From DASWHR01 sp035541035 (GTDB lineage: Bacteria > Actinomycetota > AC-67): a stretch of 33,683 nt of DNA. Positions 32,466-33,683 of the stretch are shown here, one piece after another (within the stretch, counting starts at the first letter, position 1; the number at the start of each line of letters is the position of its first letter). Below the pieces are notes generated by a model, which saw nothing but the letters and a program-made list of their open reading frames with translations, was not told where the DNA came from and searched no databases. The stretch is taken from the NCBI GenBank assembly GCA_035541035.1, contig DATLFO010000168.1, positions 1 through 33,683 of the forward strand, in the 5' to 3' direction. The translations under genes were made by a program, and so were the position numbers.

Positions 32466-33205
32466 GTGACCTTCGAACCGACCACGCGCTGTTCCGCCTG
32501 CGCGATGCGTTTCCGCGCGCGCGACGCGACGACACGCTGCCACCCGGTCAGCGCGCGATCTCGACGTTTCCGCGGTACGGCATCGCCAGACCTGACCCGC
32601 CCGTTCCCGCGCATCCGATGATCCAGATCATGGGCGCACAGGACGCGGTGCTGGAACTCGACGCGGACGCGCTGAATGGCTTCCCTCGCGTCCGCGTCGC
32701 CGCCGACTTTCATTGCGTCGCCGGATGGACCGCGCGCGACCTTCGCTGGGAAGGCGTGCGCTTTCGTGACGTCTACGACGCGCTGAGCGAGCGCGCGCCC
32801 GTCACGCACATCTTGGTGGTTGGGCGCGACGGCTGGCGCGCCACACTGCTGTTGGAAGACGCGCTGCGCGACGACGTGCTGATCGCGGATCGCCTGGACG
32901 GCGAGCCGCTGCCGCTGGACCACGGCGGCCCGTTCCGTCTGGTCAGCCCGGCACAGTACGGCTACAAGAACGTCAAGCATCTGGTCCGCATCGAACTGCA
33001 CACGAGCGAGCCAAACGACGTGGTCGGCGGATACTTCGACCGCTTGCTGTTCCGCACGCTGTTGGCCAAGCATCCGCGCGCACGGGTCGCACACGAAGAG
33101 CGGCACAGGTCCATGCCGAGCCTGACGACGCGGCGTATCTACACCAAGCTTCACCCGATTACGTACCTGCTCGGCTACATCGGCGCGCGCCGCAACCCGC
33201 GCTGA
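32462..33205 (+). CDS. Molybdopterin-dependent oxidoreductase domain protein (sulfite oxidase/YedY-like)
   Basis: A 247-aa protein of the sulfite-oxidase-fold molybdopterin family. The molybdenum-ligand cysteine is evident in ADFHCVAGWTARDLRWEGV, corresponding to the HC-V-T-x-W motif of YedY/SoxC proteins. The C-terminal part has the typical EPLPLDHGGPFRLVSPAQYG and YKNVKHLVRIEL. There is no Tat signal, so it appears cytoplasmic, unlike YedY. A basic C-terminal tail (ITYLLGYIGARRNPR) follows. The ATG at 32462 overlaps the TetR stop. The substrate is unknown. Confidence 0.9.
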   Translation: MSDLRTDHALFRLRDAFPRARRDDTLPPGQRAISTFPRYGIARPDPPVPAHPMIQIMGAQDAVLELDADALNGFPRVRVAADFHCVAGWTARDLRWEGVRFRDVYDALSERAPVTHILVVGRDGWRATLLLEDALRDDVLIADRLDGEPLPLDHGGPFRLVSPAQYGYKNVKHLVRIELHTSEPNDVVGGYFDRLLFRTLLAKHPRARVAHEERHRSMPSLTTRRIYTKLHPITYLLGYIGARRNPR

Positions 33206-33219
33206 CATACGCTGCAGGC

Positions 33220-33683
33220 ATGAGCGAGATCATCCTGTTCCACCACGCACAAGGCCTGACCGATGGCGTACGCGCCTTCGCCGATGAGCTTCGCGCCGCC
33301 GGTCACACCGTGCACACACCCGACGTCTACGACGGCAAAACCTTCGACACGCTCGAAGACGGCATCGCCTACGCGAAGGAGATCGGCTTCGGCACCGCGC
33401 TCGAACGCGGGGTCGCCGCCGCCGAAGGCCTGTCCGCCGAAATGGTCTACGCCGGGTTCTCGCTGGGCGCGATGCCGGCGGTCAAACTGGCGATCACGCG
33501 GCCCGGCGTGAAAGGTGTCATCTTGATGCACTCGGTCGCGCCCCCGTCCGAGCCGCAGACATGGGTGGCGCAGGCGTACCTGATCACGTTCGGAACAGTC
33601 GGCGTCTTCGGCCTATATCTGTTCCTGTTGAGCCGGTGGACGGCAAGCGCGGTCTCCTACGAGTTCGTGCTCGCCCCGCTGGC
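33220..33683 (+). CDS. Dienelactone-hydrolase-like gene fused in frame to an EamA-transporter-like segment (3' end outside window)
   Basis: The ATG at 33220 opens a frame that runs off the window (154 codons visible). Residues 1-107 are typical of short actinobacterial dienelactone hydrolase-family proteins: EIILFHHAQGLTDGVRAFAD, HTPDVYDGKTFDTLEDG, and nucleophile elbow GFSLG. After LMHSVAPPSE (base about 33550) the sequence no longer matches the expected hydrolase continuation. It becomes hydrophobic (WVAQAYLITFGTVGVFGLYL) and ends LSRWTASAVSYEFVLAPL, which looks like the final helices of an EamA/DMT transporter. This could be a real in-frame rearrangement or an assembly chimera. The first part is confident, the fusion is not. 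Confidence 0.7.
   Translation, partial: MSEIILFHHAQGLTDGVRAFADELRAAGHTVHTPDVYDGKTFDTLEDGIAYAKEIGFGTALERGVAAAEGLSAEMVYAGFSLGAMPAVKLAITRPGVKGVILMHSVAPPSEPQTWVAQAYLITFGTVGVFGLYLFLLSRWTASAVSYEFVLAPL

Overview
The window is very GC-rich, uses GTG starts, carries strong G-rich ribosome binding sites, and is packed with Liv-type ABC importers, acyl-CoA ligases, TetR regulators and secreted esterases. This points to a high-GC actinobacterium (Actinomycetota). An LAXTG-type (class E sortase) wall-sorting signal on one lipase fits that. I cannot place it more finely. No rRNA, tRNA, CRISPR array, insertion sequence or prophage gene was seen, and no gene-free stretch exceeds about 255 bases.

Layout. (1) 1-2336: the C-terminal part of an MMPL/RND-type membrane transporter, convergent and 3'-overlapping with an AbiEi/DUF559-like protein. 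(2) 2416-9999, minus strand: importer module B, made of a cysteine-rich secreted protein, an 856-aa membrane-anchored surface protein with a propeller-like N-terminal half, a solute-binding protein, and one polypeptide fusing LivH, LivM and LivG-like parts. (3) 10182-11438: a secreted lipase with an A-x-S-x-G elbow. (4) 11489-24354, minus strand: eleven genes, of which nine successive junctions are 4-base stop/start overlaps or abutting codons. They encode importer module A (lipoprotein binding protein, LivH, LivM-LivG fusion, LivF with a histone-H1-like tail), two acyl-CoA ligases, two alpha/beta hydrolases, a wall-anchored lipase and its internally deleted paralogue, and a KAS III-like protein lacking the catalytic cysteine. 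(5) 24422-27331: a 969-aa secreted PHB-depolymerase-family esterase with Ig-like and C-terminal binding-type domains, divergent from a TetR gene (27471). (6) 28408-29547: a small membrane protein and an SRPBCC protein. (7) 29580-31767, minus strand: FAD oxidoreductase, membrane protein, small CCPF-motif protein and ABM-domain protein. (8) 31806-33683, plus strand: TetR, a YedY/SoxC-like molybdopterin protein, and a dienelactone-hydrolase-like gene whose sequence switches in frame to an EamA-transporter-like segment just before the window ends.

How the parts may work together (inference): secreted and wall-attached esterases cut a polyester or lipid ester outside the cell. The binding proteins and Liv-type importers take up the released acids or hydroxyacids, and the CoA ligases activate them. 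The hydrolases and the KAS III-like protein act on the CoA or ester products. The TetR gene beside the depolymerase is the obvious candidate regulator. The most unusual items are the H1-like tail on the importer ATPase, the Ser/His-substituted KAS III, the LAATG-anchored lipase with its deleted twin, the importer fused to a surface-propeller operon, and the in-frame chimera at the right edge.
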